From: Pseudomonadota bacterium
Lineage (GTDB): Bacteria > Tectomicrobia > Entotheonellia > Entotheonellales > Entotheonellaceae
DNA: 39,475 bases
Direction: 5' to 3'
NCBI GenBank assembly: GCA_005777235.1
Contig: SXND01000092.1
Location: 1 to 39,475, forward strand
The notes below the pieces were generated by a model. The model saw nothing but the letters and a program-made list of their open reading frames with translations. It did no database searches and was not told the origin of the DNA. This document shows, piece after piece, positions 1 to 9,353 of this stretch (within the stretch, counting starts at the first letter, position 1; each line of letters begins with the position of its first letter). A program made the position numbers and the translations under genes.

Positions 1-133
1 CAGGCCTGGTGGGCACAACGGGCCTGCCCCGGCGCCACCTGTCAGCCACAAGCGGCCTAAAGGACAGACGCGTCTCGGCAGGTGTCGCCACAGAAGAGGA
101 ACAGGCTTAGTCCAGACACTGAAGTACGCGCTT

Positions 134-931
134 ATGGGGCGGGGCCCCGCAACCGCAGGCGGGTGGTCCGCGGCGGCGGCTGACCAGCACGGTCGCGCAG
201 GCGATGCCAGCAGCCGTGCGCATCACGCTGGACATGCCCTGCGAAGCACGCTGCACCCAGGGCACGGCCAGCCCTGGGCTTCCGGTCCGTGGTCTGCCCA
301 TGTACCGGGCCCGCCAGCGCCTGGGGCTTGCACGAAAACAAAGTCGCACCACGCGCGTGAGCGGGACACGCCCCGCGTTCAGCAGGCGTGCCCCGCCTAT
401 CAGGCCGTGAGGCCGCGGGCCGTCGCACGCAACCAGTGCAGGGATGCAGCCGGCCTCCCGCTGGCCCTGACGCGCCGGGCGGGCCGGGCGGCGCGTGGGG
501 ACCATGTCATCGCCACAGTCCCCCACCACTCTGGCTCCCACGTCACCAGGCGCAGTGCGCTGTCGCTGCCGGACTTGGACGCCGTCCTGACGGTGGAGGG
601 CGCGACGGAGGGAGCCGTGTGCTGGGCCTCGGTCGCGCCGGGGCTCGGGGCACCCTGGTCGCCGGGACCGTGGTGCGCCGGGCCACTAGGCGCGCTCACC
701 AAGTGGCTGGCGTCCAGGAAGCCAGGGAGGGGCGCCGGGCCGTGCTGGCCCCCCTCTGCGCCGGCCCTCGCGCCGATCGCACCATGTTGGTCGAAGCTCA
801 ACACGGCCCTGCGGCAGGCCAAGGCACGGAGCCGTGAGGCGCTGGAGCACGCGCTGCGGCCAGCGTGGTCTCCGGGCACTGCGCTGGAGGCCCACCCCTG
901 GTTTGCCCCTTGTGGCTACCCCGTTCACTAG
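134..931 (+). pseudogene. IS630-family transposase, frameshifted remnant
   Basis: This looks like a dead IS630-family DDE transposase. Family-like segments appear in order but in changing frames. Around 276-345 there is MYRARQRLGLARKQS, resembling the post-HTH linker. From about 345 another frame reads ERDTPRVQQA, then LALTRRAGRAARGDHV and VPHHSGSHVT. At 574-620 comes LDAVLTVEGATEGAV. A short stretch near 690-740 (HQVAGVQEAREGRRAV) is in a third frame. The 3' end reads APCWSKLNTALRQAKARSRE and finishes WFAPCGYPVH at the stop, the usual IS630 C-terminus. No single frame carries the whole protein, so it cannot make a functional enzyme. The N-terminus is uncertain and may extend to about position 60 or beyond the window. 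The assignment rests on recalled family motifs, not on an alignment. Confidence 0.7.
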
Positions 932-1081
932 AATGAAAATTGCTCTAGGTGCGCACCGCTGCCGCCTCGAGCACCCAGATTGTTGGTCTGCAAGTCGGAC
1001 ACGCAGGCGACGTGATATGTTAGGGCATGTCCTTTGTATGACCCAACAGCAACCAGCCCCGAGTCGCTCGGAAGGGACAGT

Positions 1082-3166
1082 ATGAGTCACGCCCACACCA
1101 ATCGTCTCATTCACGAAACCAGCCCGTATCTGCTGCAACACGCGCACAATCCGGTGGATTGGTTCACCTGGGGACCGGAAGCCTTTGCCAAAGCGCGTAC
1201 CGAGAACAAGCCGGTGTTGTTGTCGATTGGCTACTCGGCCTGCCACTGGTGCCATGTCATGGAGCACGAGTCGTTCGAGAACGCACGCATTGCGGCGCTG
1301 ATGAACGAGCATTTTGTCAGCATCAAAGTCGACCGCGAAGAGCGCCCGGATCTCGATCACATTTATCAGAGCGTGGTGCAACTGCTCTCCGGGCAGGGCG
1401 GTTGGCCGCTCACCATGTTCCTCACCCCGGAACAAGAGCCGTTCTACGGCGGCACCTATTTCCCGCCGGAAGAGCGCTACGGGCGGGCCGGTTTCCCGCG
1501 GGTGCTCACCTCCGTGGCCGAGGCCTATCATCGCCGCCCGGACGACATCAGTAAGAGCATCCAACAAATTCGTGACGGTCTGGCCAAGTTGTCCACCTTG
1601 GAAGCCACGCCTGGCGACCTCAGCCCGGATCTCCTCACCAACGCGGCGCGCACGCTGGGGCAGAATTTTGACATGGTGCACGGCGGCTTTGGCACGCAAC
1701 CGAAATTCCCCAATCCGTCCAATGTCGCATGCCTGTTGCGCTACTGGCACGCCAGCGGCAACGAGAATTTTTTGCATATGGCCAAGCTGGCGCTGCGCAA
1801 GATGGCCAGCGGCGGCATTTACGATCACCTTGGGGGCGGGTTTCATCGCTATTCGGTAGATGACCGCTGGCTCGTGCCGCATTTCGAGATGATGCTCTAC
1901 GACAATGCTCAACTGCTGCCGCTGTATCTGCACATGTATCAAATCACCCATGAGACGTTCTACGCCGACGTGGCGCGTGAGACGCTGACCTATCTCCTGC
2001 GTGAGATGCGGCATCCCGAGGGCGGCTTTTATGCCACCCAGGATGCCGACAGCGAGGGCGAGGAAGGCAAATTTTTTGCCTGGACCAAGCCTGAGGTGGA
2101 TGGCCTCCTCGGGGACGCGGCCCGGTTATTTGCGCGTTATTATGACGTGACCAGCGCCGGCAATTGGGAGCACGGCAAGAACATCCTGCATCTCACCGTG
2201 TCCATGGAACAACTCGCTAAAATGTTCAACCAGCCGCAAGACGAGGTGGCCGCCAGTATCACCGCCGGCAAAGCTACCTTGTTTGCCGTGCGTGAGCAGC
2301 GCATCAAACCCTTCCGCGATGAGAAAATCTTGACCTCCTGGAATGGCCTGCTACTCTCGGGCCTGGCACTCGCGGCCAATGTGCTGGGCGACGCGAGCGC
2401 GCTGCACGCGGTGCACGACACCATCGCCTTCATACAGCGCCATATGTGGCGCGATGGCCTGCTGCTCAGCGTGTACAAAGACGGGCAGGCCAAGCTCAAT
2501 GGCTATCTCGACGATTACGCCTTTCTCGCCGCGGCCCTGCTCGATGCCTTTGAGGCGACCTTTGAGCTGGCGTATTTTGCCTTCGCGCAACAGTTGGCGC
2601 AGACCATGCTGGCGGAGTTCTGGGACGAGGCCCAAGGCGGCTTTTTCTTTACCGGCACGCAGCACGAAACGCTGATTGAGCGCAGCAAATCGGTGTACGA
2701 TCAGGCCATTCCCTCCGGCACCTCGGTAGCGACCACGACGCTGTTACGTCTGTATCACTACACCGGCACCGCCGCGTACCTGCAACACGCCGAGCAAGTG
2801 TTGCGTCTGCTGCGCCGCCACCTGGAGCAACAGCCGTTTGGGGTCGGCAGCCTGATCAGCACGCTGGATTTTTCTCTGCACAAGCCACAAGAAATTGTCG
2901 TCATTGGCGCTCTAGGCGCTGCCGATACACAGGCCTTGCTCCAGGCCATCCATCAGCGCTACATTCCGAACAAAATCCTGATCCAGATCGATCCGCAGCG
3001 TCTCACGACGACCCTAGAAGCCTTGCCGCTGCTGCGCGATGTGCTGGCAGGCAAGAGCCAGGTGGATGGCAAAGCCACGGTCTACGTCTGCCACAACTTT
3101 GCCTGCTCCCTGCCCATGACGGAACCTGAGGCCTTGACAGCGCTTTTGGCGCGTCACACCGCATAA
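1082..3166 (+). CDS. Thioredoxin domain-containing protein, DUF255 (YyaL/SPATA20 family)
   Basis: The 694-residue protein begins with the family's characteristic N-terminus ([21 protein letters not shown]). A thioredoxin-like domain follows with the redox motif CHWC in [18 protein letters not shown], then [14 protein letters not shown] and [11 protein letters not shown]. The remaining 500 residues resemble the (alpha/alpha)6-barrel, glycosidase-like half of this family ([48 protein letters not shown]). Length matches full-size family members. The ATG at 1082 is chosen over an upstream in-frame ATG at 1034 because GGAAGGG lies 8 bases before it and homologous proteins start there. The biochemical role of the family is not established; it is usually soluble and annotated as thioredoxin domain-containing protein. 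It has no obvious operon partner: an IS wreck lies upstream and a repeat downstream. Confidence 0.93.
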   Translation: MSHAHTNRLIHETSPYLLQHAHNPVDWFTWGPEAFAKARTENKPVLLSIGYSACHWCHVMEHESFENARIAALMNEHFVSIKVDREERPDLDHIYQSVVQLLSGQGGWPLTMFLTPEQEPFYGGTYFPPEERYGRAGFPRVLTSVAEAYHRRPDDISKSIQQIRDGLAKLSTLEATPGDLSPDLLTNAARTLGQNFDMVHGGFGTQPKFPNPSNVACLLRYWHASGNENFLHMAKLALRKMASGGIYDHLGGGFHRYSVDDRWLVPHFEMMLYDNAQLLPLYLHMYQITHETFYADVARETLTYLLREMRHPEGGFYATQDADSEGEEGKFFAWTKPEVDGLLGDAARLFARYYDVTSAGNWEHGKNILHLTVSMEQLAKMFNQPQDEVAASITAGKATLFAVREQRIKPFRDEKILTSWNGLLLSGLALAANVLGDASALHAVHDTIAFIQRHMWRDGLLLSVYKDGQAKLNGYLDDYAFLAAALLDAFEATFELAYFAFAQQLAQTMLAEFWDEAQGGFFFTGTQHETLIERSKSVYDQAIPSGTSVATTTLLRLYHYTGTAAYLQHAEQVLRLLRRHLEQQPFGVGSLISTLDFSLHKPQEIVVIGALGAADTQALLQAIHQRYIPNKILIQIDPQRLTTTLEALPLLRDVLAGKSQVDGKATVYVCHNFACSLPMTEPEALTALLARHTA

Positions 3167-3189
3167 CGCCGGCAGTGAAGCCGCCGCCT

Positions 3190-3333
3190 CTAGATGTCTG
3201 TTTCATCAATACACCACCAGTGCTCCAGGGTGTGCCCTGGGAGCGCCACGCTCCCGCGTGGCTTCCGGAGCCGGGCTGGAGCCCGGCGTTCCCAGGGGGG
3301 GACTGGCGCAGGACTGACGACATGGACATCTAG
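3190..3333. repeat. Miniature palindromic element with three-way-junction fold
   Basis: The core at 3235-3297 can fold as a three-way junction. An outer stem (CCCTGGGA with TCCCAGGG) encloses two hairpins: GCCACGC/GCGTGGC (3245-3262) and GCCGGGC/GCCCGGC (3270-3287). A perfect 9-bp inverted repeat, CTAGATGTC at 3190-3198 and GACATCTAG at 3325-3333, brackets the core. This is the build expected of a small non-autonomous (MITE-like) element. No target-site duplication is evident. It lies between the DUF255 gene and the 3' end of the decayed ATPase gene, and no gene is seen in 3167-3476. Confidence 0.5.
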
Positions 3334-3476
3334 GCACCGCTAGGCACCACCCCTCCACGGTACGCTGGGGACACTTGGCCCCGGCGCTTGCTGCGGCGCC
3401 GGACTCTGACTCCTCACAGACCCGCGGGCGGGAGGTGCGCAGCAACGGTCGGGAAAAACTGTGGTGGCAATCGCCT

Positions 3477-6033
3477 TCAGGGACTCTCAGTGCCTTGCAT
3501 ACCCCTGGCCAGGCGTAACTCATGCCACAACAGTTGCTGCGGCTCCTGAGCCCATACCATCGCACAAACAACGGCACACAGAAGGTGTAGGTCTGCTGCT
3601 GGCGTCGCAGCATAAACGCCAGTTCCAGACGTGCCAGGGCCTGCGGCAGTTGCTCCGGGTCATAGGCATAGCCCTGGGCGTTGAACACTGCCAAGAGGTC
3701 AGCCAGGGTGAACTGCTTACGCTCGATGGTCGCATAGACAATCAGGCGATCGAGGTGATTTGCTGCCTCGTTGTCGGTGAGATGCTGCCAACCGGCCAGA
3801 GCCGTACGCACCGCCGGGCTATCGAGGGCGCGCGCCAGCACCGCCGGGCTGATCACGCGGTCGCGCTGCGTCAGGTGTGGCAGCATCTCGTTGCACAGCA
3901 GGGCAATGAGGTTGGCCCGCCCACCCGTGGCCTGGATCAGCCTGGTGACCAGATCGTCGGCAGCATAGCGCATATTCAACAGCTGCATGGGCCGCGTAGC
4001 CAACGCCTCATAGGCCTCTGGTTCCAGAGCTCCGACCGTGAGCGTGCCGCCAAAATTGCGGATGGGCGCCTGATAGTCGAACGTCGCCGCCCGGTACAGT
4101 TCTCAAAATTACACTAGGATAGAATGGCACTTCAAGGCCTCGATCAGGCTACGGAACAGGCGCAGGGTGGGATAGCCCTGGCGTGCTTCGGCGGCGACAA
4201 ACAGATCGGCTTCGTCGATGAGCAGCAAGCGGCGCCCGCCGTTCTGGCCCTGGCGCAGGGCGTCTAGCAGCGCAGGGAGCGGCGTGTCCACGGGCAAGCC
4301 CAGGGCCTGGGCCAGCGCCGGACTGATCTCGGCGTCTCCCAGCATCAGGTAGTGACAGGTGACGCGAGGATCGTGCGCGTAGCGCCGTTCCAGGGCACGC
4401 AGCAGGCTGGATTTACCGAGCTGCCGCCCGCCCACCAGCACATAGTTGGCTGGTTCGCGCTGCATAACGTCGGCCAGGAGCTGCGTGCGCCCAAAAAAGA
4501 TGCCCTCCTTGCGCACCCCAGCGCCGGTCTGATACGGCGTGATACGGCGAAATGCGTGTCACGCGCACCTGCGAGGCGATCAGTGGCGCCAGGGCATCCG
4601 CCGGGCGCTCGGCGAGCCACAGGCCGGTGAGTTCGCGGTCATCGGGTGTCACCAGCCAGTTGGCGGTGTCCTGGGATGCCTGCCGCAGCGCTGCTTGCTG
4701 GGCCGGCACGCTGCTGAAGGAGCAGTCAGGGGTTATAGTGGCTCTCTTCTGTGGGCTGCAGCTGGTCTAACACCTCCTCAGCGGCCAGTGTTGCTGGCGG
4801 TAGCACCAGAAGGACGTACTCGACGTTGAGCATAAACTCCTCGCCCAGACGCAGCGTGTACAGCACCAGTGGGGCGCTGGCTAGTGGTGTGTAGGTGGCG
4901 CGCAGGCGCGTGGCCAGGAGGCCGCTGCGTAGCGCAGGGTCTGTGGTGCGCGTGAAGCTCAGGGCCTGGTCGAGCCAGGACGGCTGGACGGGACTGCTGC
5001 CCAGCACTGCGGCCAGGCGACCGCTGTGGCGCAGCAGGCGTTGCGCCTGCTGGAGCTGCGCCATCGGAAGCTGCGACAACAGCGCCGGGGCGTCGGAGAG
5101 CTGCACGACGAGAGGGTGACGATACAGGCGCAGATAATAGGCCCCGGTGCTGGTACCCATGAACAGCAGCGCCAGCCTGGCATACAGGTACCACCACGGC
5201 TTGGGCAGGGTGATGGGTAGCTCAGTAAAGACCTACTCGCGCATCGGATGCGTGAGTTTAGTGGCGCTCCGCGTCAGACGTGTATCGCGTGTCAGCCCCA
5301 GGGTTTCCGGGAGTGCAAAGGCCAGCGTGATCAGTTCGCCAGCCCGTAGCTCCTGCCGGGTGACTTTATCCAGGGTGGTCCCGGCAATATCTGCCACAAA
5401 GACGGTTTCCGAGGCGATATCTTGCTGGCCCGTATTCTGTACCTCGACCTCGATCGTGCGCTGGTCTGCTGCCTGGCGTGCGGAGCCGAGTGCCAGGCTG
5501 GGCGCACGTGCAGTTACCGGGATGCTGAGCGGTAGGGGCTCGCCATGGGCGGTGGTGAGCCGCAGGTGCAGGGTGCCCTGGCGCCCCTGCGGATTGAGCC
5601 GTTCGGCGGGCGTGCATACCTCCGCCTGCAGGTCGGCAGTCACACCGGGTGCGAGTATCACCTGCGTTGCCGGAGGACGAAACACCAGCGGCAACCCGGC
5701 GTCCTGGGTTGAGTCGTGCATCACCTCTATCCAGTACGCTCTACCCTAGCGATGATTCCGTACCGTCAGTGTCAAGGGGCTGGGCTCGCCATCTGAGGTG
5801 TTGAGCGTGATGGGCTGTACCGTCACCACCTCGACCTGGCCAGTCGCCGCGGGATCAAGAGGAGGTATCGGGGTGAGAACACCGTCCGGTGCCTGCTGGT
5901 ACAGCAGAGAGCCGTCATGATAGCGCCAGCACAGCCCCTGTTCCTGGCAGCTCACCCATGTACCACGCTGACCGCCGCTGGCTACCCAGAGCAGCGCATA
6001 AGTACCGGTCGTATAGACCAATACCTTCGCCAA
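3477..6033 (-). pseudogene. Decayed membrane-anchored Ig-like/AAA (STAND-like) ATPase gene
   Basis: One long minus-strand gene can be reconstructed in pieces. The N-terminal part (6033-5233) looks like tandem Ig-like repeats. A membrane helix (WWYLYARLALLF) follows near 5200-5160. The C-terminal half is a P-loop ATPase with FFGRTQLL, Walker A GGRQLGKSS, Walker B RRLLLIDEADLF, then LYRAATFDYQAPIRNFGGTL and a winged-helix-like tail. Lesions seen: in-frame TAG near 5746 and near 5233; TGA at about 4726 with a frame change; a frameshift from a 10-bp tandem duplication (GATACGGCGT GATACGGCGA, 4531-4550); TAA and TGA around 4105-4111 where GFWELYRAA-like sequence is expected; and a frameshift near 3553 before LLWHELRLARG. 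All three stop codons occur, so recoding is not the explanation. Such ATPases often serve signalling or conflict systems, but its role is unknown. Confidence 0.8.
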
Positions 6034-6050
6034 AACGTGCTAACTTGAAA

Positions 6051-6122
6051 GGGCTTCCATCATAGAGCGGTTGTAGAGTGGTCGTCTAGCACGACCGCAA
6101 CTCTCAACCTACGAGGAAGCCC
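6051..6122. repeat. Imperfect long hairpin at left end of decayed IS4-type element
   Basis: GGGCTTCC (6051-6058) pairs with GGAAGCCC (6115-6122). Inside it, GTTGTAGAG-TGGTCGT is nearly complementary to ACGACC-GCAACTCTCAAC. It lies between the start of the decayed ATPase gene and the transposase remnant, so it may be the element's left end or leader. Confidence 0.4.
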
Positions 6123-6144
6123 CCCTCGGGACATTGTCGCACGG

Positions 6145-7477
6145 TGCCCATGCCTCCAACCCCAGGTGACGGCAACGACCCTACGTCAAGTCCGCCGCAT
6201 GGCTCTGGCGATGGTGGTCCTGACGGGGCGTGTCACGATGGTGGGCCTATCCCGGTGGGCCGGCACAGGGGGCAGTTATCGGACGGTGCAACGCTTTTGC
6301 GCGACGGTCATCCCGTGGGCCGTGCTGTGTTGGGTGTTCTTTCGGCACCATGTATAGCGGTCTGAGGAGACCTCCCTGCTCGTGGGTGACGCAGTCGTCG
6401 TCACCAAAGCTGGCCAGCCCACCCCTGGCCTGGCTCGATTCTTTTCCAGTCGGTATGGCAAGCCAGTGCCCGGAGTGGCCTTCTTCGCCTTGTCCTTGGT
6501 CAGCATCCAGCAACGGCGCTCCTTCCCGATCCGCGTCGAGCGGGTTGTGCGCAGCGACGCCGAAAAAGCCGCCAGCAAGGCCAAAGCGGACGCCAAGACA
6601 CAGGCCTCTTCCACCGCCAAGCGCCGGCCAGGGCGTCCCAAAGGCAGGAAGAACACCCCCAACGCGGACGGGCCCCTCACGCCGGAGTGCGCGCGCCTCA
6701 CCGGGATGCTTGTCGCCTTGCTGCCACTGATCGCGGGCTTGATCCCGTTGCGCCATGGGGTCCTGGACGGGCCCTTCGGCCACCACAACGCCCGGCCTAT
6801 GGCGTGCCAGTGTGCCGGGCACCTGCTTGCCAAGCTGCGGTACGATGCGGCGTTGTACTTCCCCTAGACCGGCTTCCTAGGCTGGGCGAGGTCCCCGGCG
6901 CCAATATGGCCGTCAGGTGGATTACGACGCCCTGCCGGCGCAATACCGCAAATCAACCACTGTGGCGGGGCAGACGCCGACCTGGGTATAGCAGAGGCAA
7001 CGCCTGCACAAGGCATGGACGCCTCCAGTGAATGTCGTCATTATCGCCAAGACCAACCTGGACACCAAGGCCAGCGCCCATGTCGTGCGGTGCAGTAGGG
7101 ATCGCAACCTGGAATCTACGCTTCGTGTGGCCTCCTAGAGCTTGCGATGCCAAAGCGAGTGTCACTGCCGCGATGCGCAGCAGTATTGGGGCCTCGCAGA
7201 CTGCAGGCCCCTCCCCCCCACAGGCGTCACCAATGCCGCGACTCTGTCGTTGTGCATGGTCAACGTCGCGTACCGTCTCCGGGCTGATGGCTCTCCGCAT
7301 GATTCCGCCTACAGTGTCTTGGACGTGCAAGCCGACTGGCGCGACTACAAAGACGTGGAGGAAACGATCAAAATGCTTCCGGAAAAACCTGCGCCAATTT
7401 GCTTCGCCAAGATTCTCAACCGAGTCGCTGGCTTGGGCCGTATGCACGTCTCTCCACCCTCCTGCAGCTTTTCGTAA
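6145..7477 (+). pseudogene. IS4-type DDE transposase, multiply inactivated
   Basis: The reading frame starting near 6166 reads TTLRQVRRMALAMVVLTGRV and GTGGSYRTVQRF, then meets a TAG at 6355. The same frame resumes as LLVGDAVVVTKAG, RFFSSRYGKPVPG, LSLVSIQQRRSFPIRVE and KRRPGRPKGRKNTP, and stops at TAG 6865. Further 3', shifted frames give RQYGRQVDYDALPAQYRKST, VNVVIIAKTNLDTKA and, from about 7160, DAQQYWGL, VTNAATLSLCMVNVAYRL, DVEETIKMLPEKP and AKILNRVAGLGRMH, ending at TAA 7477. These are successive blocks of one DDE transposase of the IS4 superfamily (assignment from memory). Several stops and shifts make it non-functional. Its 3' end abuts, in opposite orientation, the 3' part of the Shedu-like gene. 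Confidence 0.82.
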
Positions 7478-8677
7478 TTGGCGAAGGTATTGGTCATAGG
7501 TGAATATTTCTATATCCGACACCGTGTCCAGAAGTTTCTGGCGGTCAAAAGCGTCTCGAAACTCTGAGGAGGAACCAATGACAACCCCTAAATGAGGGCG
7601 GTAGATCTCTATGCCAAGACGCTCCTTCAGCCGTTCGCGGTTACCTCGCTCTTCAAACCAATCACGATATTCAAGTAACTGCGCTCGCGCTTCTGTTACC
7701 GCTGCGGAGAAACGATCGCGATTCTTTTGGCGACGGACAAGTTTAGCCTGTGGAAGCTTGAGATCCACGATGGTGGCGCGTTGAGCCTCTGGATCCACGA
7801 GAAGGAAATCAGGGATAAGGGGGCCAGTGTCCTCCCGAGACAGAAATACATGAGGGAAGACATCGCGATGGTCCCATCGCCTGAAGAATTGCGGGTGCTT
7901 CTCAAAAAAACGTTGGATATCGTCTTCTCTCACTCGTGGATCATTGATGAGATCCTCAAGCTCCATTAGCTCGGATGGTGTGACACCGGCGTATTGTTCC
8001 TTGAAGTGTGTGAGCACAACCAGCTCTCGCCGCACAATCCCAGCTTCTCCCTCTACACAATAGGGGTCGAGAATGCTTGTAGGTCGAAAGACAATGCGCC
8101 CCTCTTCAACGGCCATCAGGTACTGAAAGTCTTCCGTTGGCTCTTTTGCCTCAATCGCTGCAAACAGGTCTCTTACCTTTGTGGCATCCGAGAGTGGTGT
8201 CCAGGCATGGTATCCAAGGCCACACATCAAGGTCTCGATAGAGAAGGTGCTATGCAGCACCTGATTCTCAAACCCATATGCGGGCTCCTCGCCATATTCT
8301 CGCGTCACAGCCGCAATTGCTCGAAGAAAATGGCCTGCTCCGATGGTCTTCCCTGGCTCCGCAAGCCGCGCCGCTTCGGTCAACACCCAGCAAAGCCGCT
8401 CTCCAGGCACTCCCTCAGACGGAGCACACTTTGGAGCTAACTTATACTCATGAAAGAGGTTCAAACGGCCTTCGTCGAGATCGACAAGCCGTGTGAGAGT
8501 TGTATTCAGTCGATACAGGGCAAGCGTGAGGTAAGAGTCGGGGAAACCTTGATCCTCCGGCTCGATGTCTGGCCGGCTCGCCGAGACTTCAAGGGCGCGT
8601 GTTAGCTTCTGGTCGAACTCAAGGCCATAACTCTCAAGCTGAGCCAGCAACGGCTTTCCTTGCTCAAACCAAATCAT
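6953..8677 (-). CDS. Shedu-like (SduA, DUF4263) nuclease with disrupted C-terminus
   Basis: The open frame is 574 codons, but only residues 1 to about 408 (8677 to about 7455) look genuine; the rest reads antisense through the decayed transposase. Residues 250-400 match the DUF4263/SduA nuclease domain: DDIQRFFEKHPQFFRRW, IPDFLLVDP with D290, IVDLKLP supplying D305-x-K307, and a Q333 in ARAQLLEYRDWF. This is a PD-(D/E)xK-type arrangement. Shedu proteins are single-gene anti-phage nucleases. The N-terminal 230 residues probably form a sensor domain; LCWVLTEAARLAE...GAGHFLRAI faintly recalls a Clp N-domain repeat (speculative). The start ATG lies 35 bases beyond an attC site, so this is probably an integron-cassette gene on the minus strand. 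Its natural end, and any attC behind it, were lost to the IS. Confidence 0.75.
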   Translation of the reverse strand: MIWFEQGKPLLAQLESYGLEFDQKLTRALEVSASRPDIEPEDQGFPDSYLTLALYRLNTTLTRLVDLDEGRLNLFHEYKLAPKCAPSEGVPGERLCWVLTEAARLAEPGKTIGAGHFLRAIAAVTREYGEEPAYGFENQVLHSTFSIETLMCGLGYHAWTPLSDATKVRDLFAAIEAKEPTEDFQYLMAVEEGRIVFRPTSILDPYCVEGEAGIVRRELVVLTHFKEQYAGVTPSELMELEDLINDPRVREDDIQRFFEKHPQFFRRWDHRDVFPHVFLSREDTGPLIPDFLLVDPEAQRATIVDLKLPQAKLVRRQKNRDRFSAAVTEARAQLLEYRDWFEERGNRERLKERLGIEIYRPHLGVVIGSSSEFRDAFDRQKLLDTVSDIEIFTYDQYLRQLRKAAGGWRDVHTAQASDSVENLGEANWRRFFRKHFDRFLHVFVVAPVGLHVQDTVGGIMRRAISPETVRDVDHAQRQSRGIGDACGGEGPAVCEAPILLRIAAVTLALASQALGGHTKRRFQVAIPTAPHDMGAGLGVQVGLGDNDDIHWRRPCLVQALPLLYPGRRLPRHSG

Positions 8678-8711
8678 ATCAATACCTTTTTAGACGCTCA
8701 CTTCACCAGTG

Positions 8712-8780
8712 GCCTAACGTTTGAGCTAAGCGGCAGAAATCGGCTTGCCAGTGGCTGTCCGCTTGAGCGAAGGGTTAGGC
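8712..8780 (-). other. Integron attC recombination site (59-base element)
   Basis: On the minus strand the 69-bp site begins with core GCCTAAC and ends with core GTTAGGC. Between them, GCTCAAGCGGACAG and CTGCCGCTTAGCTC form the imperfect inner stem expected of L and R boxes, including unpaired bases that give an attC hairpin its polarity. The stop codon of the minus-strand gene at 8775 lies inside the first core site, a typical cassette layout, and the next gene starts 35 bases after the last core. No integrase gene lies in this window. Confidence 0.85.
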
Positions 8781-9257
8781 GCCAGTTTTGGCCAGATCGT
8801 TGATGTACCACTGTTTGTGGAACTCAGTGAAGTCCTCCATCTGCTTCCCGGGTACACCCAAGAGACCACCGGTCCATGTGCCAAACGCTGGCGTACCATC
8901 CGGGCGATACAGGTTCTCTGGGAGGGTTCGCATTGTGTAGACCGGATTCTGAGTGCCGTACTCGGCGCCCAGGGTATGGAAGTAGTTGCCCTTCAGCAAG
9001 AACTTGGGTTCACCTCTGAAGGTGAGCTTGATTGTTGAGTACTCGCTCTCCTTCCGCGAGGCGGCAAACTGCAGAAGCACGCGAAAGATGTCCGCAGGGC
9101 TGATCGTATCCGCTACGGCCCGAAGGTCAAAAACTATCGTACCGGGCATCACGAAGCGGTCGTAGTGCGCAAACGCAACGACTCCCTTGTTTCGTGGATC
9201 CGCATCGAGCACCGATGCCAAGTGCCGGTGGACAAACATGTAGTTCCCGAACAGCAC
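8775..9257 (-). CDS. Integron-cassette-type hypothetical protein with N-terminal hydrophobic segment
   Basis: The 160-residue protein has no function that I recognise. It begins close to a hydrophobic stretch (the open frame continues upstream as VLDALALIGAAVLFGNYMF), suggesting a signal anchor. The body contains MPGTIVFDLRAVADTISPAD, FRGEPKFLLKGNYFH and LYRPDGTPAFGTWTGG, and ends DFTEFHKQWYINDLAKTGA. Its TAA stop lies inside the attC core, the hallmark of a cassette gene. The start is unclear: a GTG at 9257 is the first usable codon but cuts the hydrophobic segment, and the longer frame to about 9330 has no ATG. The 5' end may therefore have been lost in the rearrangement that placed the amidohydrolase fragment next to it. 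Confidence 0.65.
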   Translation of the reverse strand: MLFGNYMFVHRHLASVLDADPRNKGVVAFAHYDRFVMPGTIVFDLRAVADTISPADIFRVLLQFAASRKESEYSTIKLTFRGEPKFLLKGNYFHTLGAEYGTQNPVYTMRTLPENLYRPDGTPAFGTWTGGLLGVPGKQMEDFTEFHKQWYINDLAKTGA

Positions 9258-9353
9258 TGCCGCCCCAATGAGTGCGAGGGCATCTAGTACATTGTCACGA
9301 TGAGATATTCTGTTAGGATAAGGCCCTTCCTATCTCACTGTGCAGGAGGAGCC

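Noticed and set aside
686-2014. Long minus-strand open frame opposite the DUF255 gene
   Set aside because: It is antisense to a well-conserved gene and to the IS630 wreck, with no family motifs; a G+C-driven shadow.
4100-6033. In-frame TAG codons as evidence for amber recoding
   Set aside because: The same gene also contains TAA, TGA and frameshifts, and intact genes nearby use TAG as a normal stop; decay explains it better.
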